From contig DNPC01000841.1 in NCBI GenBank assembly GCA_003501565.1, forward strand, positions 1-7,277: 7,277 nucleotides of DNA. Direction: 5' to 3'. The notes under the pieces were generated by a model. It was not told the DNA's origin. It did not search any database and saw only the letters and a program-made list of their open reading frames with translations. Positions 6,829-7,277 of the stretch are shown here, one piece after another. The translations under genes were made by a program, and so were the position numbers. The stretch comes from Planctomycetaceae bacterium (GTDB lineage Bacteria; Planctomycetota; Planctomycetia; Pirellulales; Pirellulaceae). Each line of letters begins with the position of its first letter. Positions within the stretch are counted from its first letter, which is position 1.

Positions 6829-6846
6829 GGGCTGAAGCCCTGTCAA
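6829..6846 (-). promoter_or_regulatory. TTGACA hexamer abutting a 12-nt perfect palindrome upstream of the operon
   Basis: On the minus strand a consensus -35 hexamer TTGACA (6846-6841) is followed immediately by GGGCTTCAGCCC (6840-6829), a perfect palindrome about 45-55 nt before the toroid gene start. No reasonable -10 is found at 16-19 nt, so this is not a standard promoter as it stands. An activator-dependent promoter or operator is possible. The GGGCTGAAGCCC word could also be a genome-wide dispersed repeat. Confidence 0.25.
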
Positions 6847-7169
6847 GCTTCGAAACTTGCGATAAACCTGACCTTAATCGACGTAGTTTGCACTCAACAC
6901 CGCCCGAGAATTCAGCTCAAACCAGTGGGTAAGTGCGTATCAGACCAGCCAGCAACCAGTGCACTCAAGGGTGACAGGGCGTGGTTTTGGCTGGCGGGCC
7001 AAAGTGCGGGACGTGGTTTCATTGTAGCAACCAACCGGGCAATGTTCGCGGTACAGGATTCGGAGGGAGTACCGAAAACCGAAAATTGCAGACCATGCCG
7101 ACTGAGCGGCTTATGAGCTCGCCATGTGAGATTTGCTGGCGAACACGCCGCAACGACCAGAAGGGCCCG

Positions 7170-7198
7170 TTGACACGGAGTGTTGCGAGAAATAGCAT
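7170..7198 (+). promoter_or_regulatory. Sigma70-type promoter of the tRNA
   Basis: A perfect -35 TTGACA (7170-7175) and a TAGCAT -10 (7193-7198, four of six including the key first, second and last bases) are separated by exactly 17 nt. Transcription would start near 7205, giving a leader of about 48 nt before the tRNA 5' end. Its orientation and place directly before the tRNA make it the obvious tRNA promoter. Confidence 0.7.
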
Positions 7199-7252
7199 TT
7201 CGCTTTCCGGCTTGCGGCGCCGTGAGATTATCATCAGTACCGCAAGTTGGCT

Positions 7253-7277
7253 GGCCAGGTAGCTCAGTTGGTAGAGC
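7253..7277 (+). tRNA. tRNA 5' part (probably tRNA-Phe), truncated by window end
   Basis: The first 25 nt of a tRNA are present: acceptor strand GGCCAGG (7253-7259), U8 and A9, D-stem GCTC (7262-7265) pairing with GAGC (7274-7277), and a D-loop with A14, G18, G19 and A21 in canonical places. The anticodon lies outside the window. The GGCCAGG acceptor start combined with this D-arm is typical of many bacterial tRNA-Phe genes, so Phe is a recall-based guess and other isotypes remain possible. Confidence 0.9.

Larger units (their letters stand above)
6792..7252. other. Intergenic region between divergent operon and tRNA
   Basis: These 461 nt hold no convincing gene; the short frames on either strand have no recognisable domain, good ribosome site or family likeness. 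What can be seen: a ribosome site for the toroid gene (6794-6797), a TTGACA plus palindrome (6829-6846, minus), a hairpin TTTGGC/GCCAAA (6986-7003), an inverted repeat CGGTAC/GTACCG (7049-7074), a tandem CCGAAAA doublet (7072-7085) and the tRNA promoter (7170-7198). The operon promoter must lie here or within the first gene, but no complete -35/-10 pair was found for it. Confidence 0.6.

Noticed and set aside
6986..7074. Hairpins TTTGGC/GCCAAA and CGGTAC/GTACCG as terminators or a small RNA
   Set aside because: Neither is followed by a T-run on either strand, and no gene ends here; 6-bp arms of this kind are expected by chance.
7019..7234. 71-codon minus-strand frame antisense to the tRNA promoter
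   Set aside because: Arg-rich composition typical of chance frames, no domain, and it covers a good promoter on the other strand.
6981..7262. 93-codon plus-strand frame running into the tRNA
   Set aside because: It reads through the tRNA promoter and into the tRNA 5' end, with no recognisable protein features; overlapping short frames on both strands look equally random.
1..7277. CRISPR arrays, insertion sequences or integration sites
   Set aside because: No regularly spaced repeats, transposase or integrase genes, or terminal inverted repeats were seen. A tRNA edge is present, but its 3' end, where integration would occur, is outside the window.

Overview
The window most likely comes from a planctomycete, probably of the Pirellulales/Rhodopirellula type. 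This is inferred from protein families and style, not from a database search. The clues are an ExbB/ExbD operon that also encodes a secreted alpha/alpha-toroid plus HEAT protein, a zinc-ribbon domain fused to ExbD, a membrane-anchored PQQ-type beta-propeller protein whose N-terminus resembles the short domain found in front of many planctomycete Ser/Thr kinases, moderate GC content and irregular use of Shine-Dalgarno sites.

All six protein genes lie on the minus strand, so the transcription order runs from right to left. First is a secreted prenyltransferase/squalene-oxidase-repeat (toroid) protein with C-terminal HEAT-like repeats (5070-6785). Next is a 300-residue protein with one membrane segment and an unassigned C-terminal domain (4063-4965). 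Then come an ExbB/TolQ/MotA-family proton-channel subunit (3288-3935), a first ExbD/TolR (2727-3233) and a second ExbD/TolR carrying an N-terminal zinc ribbon (1975-2721). After a 203-nt gap comes a large protein cut by the left edge (1-1771). It has a kinase-associated-type N-terminal domain, a 117-residue acidic linker, one membrane segment, a TPR-like region and PQQ-like propeller repeats.

On the right, 6792-7252 has no convincing gene. It separates the minus-strand operon from a plus-strand tRNA (7253 onward, cut by the window end, probably tRNA-Phe), which has a good sigma70-type promoter at 7170-7198.

Inferred model: ExbB and the two ExbD proteins form a proton-motive-force-driven motor in the inner membrane. 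No classical TonB or TolA is visible. The single-pass 300-residue protein and the secreted toroid/HEAT protein are the candidates for the envelope partners that receive the energy. The propeller protein downstream may be a further envelope scaffold, but it is probably transcribed separately. The most distinctive elements are the unequal ExbD pair (one acidic N-terminus, one basic with a zinc ribbon), the candidate non-TonB partner and the acidic-linker propeller protein.
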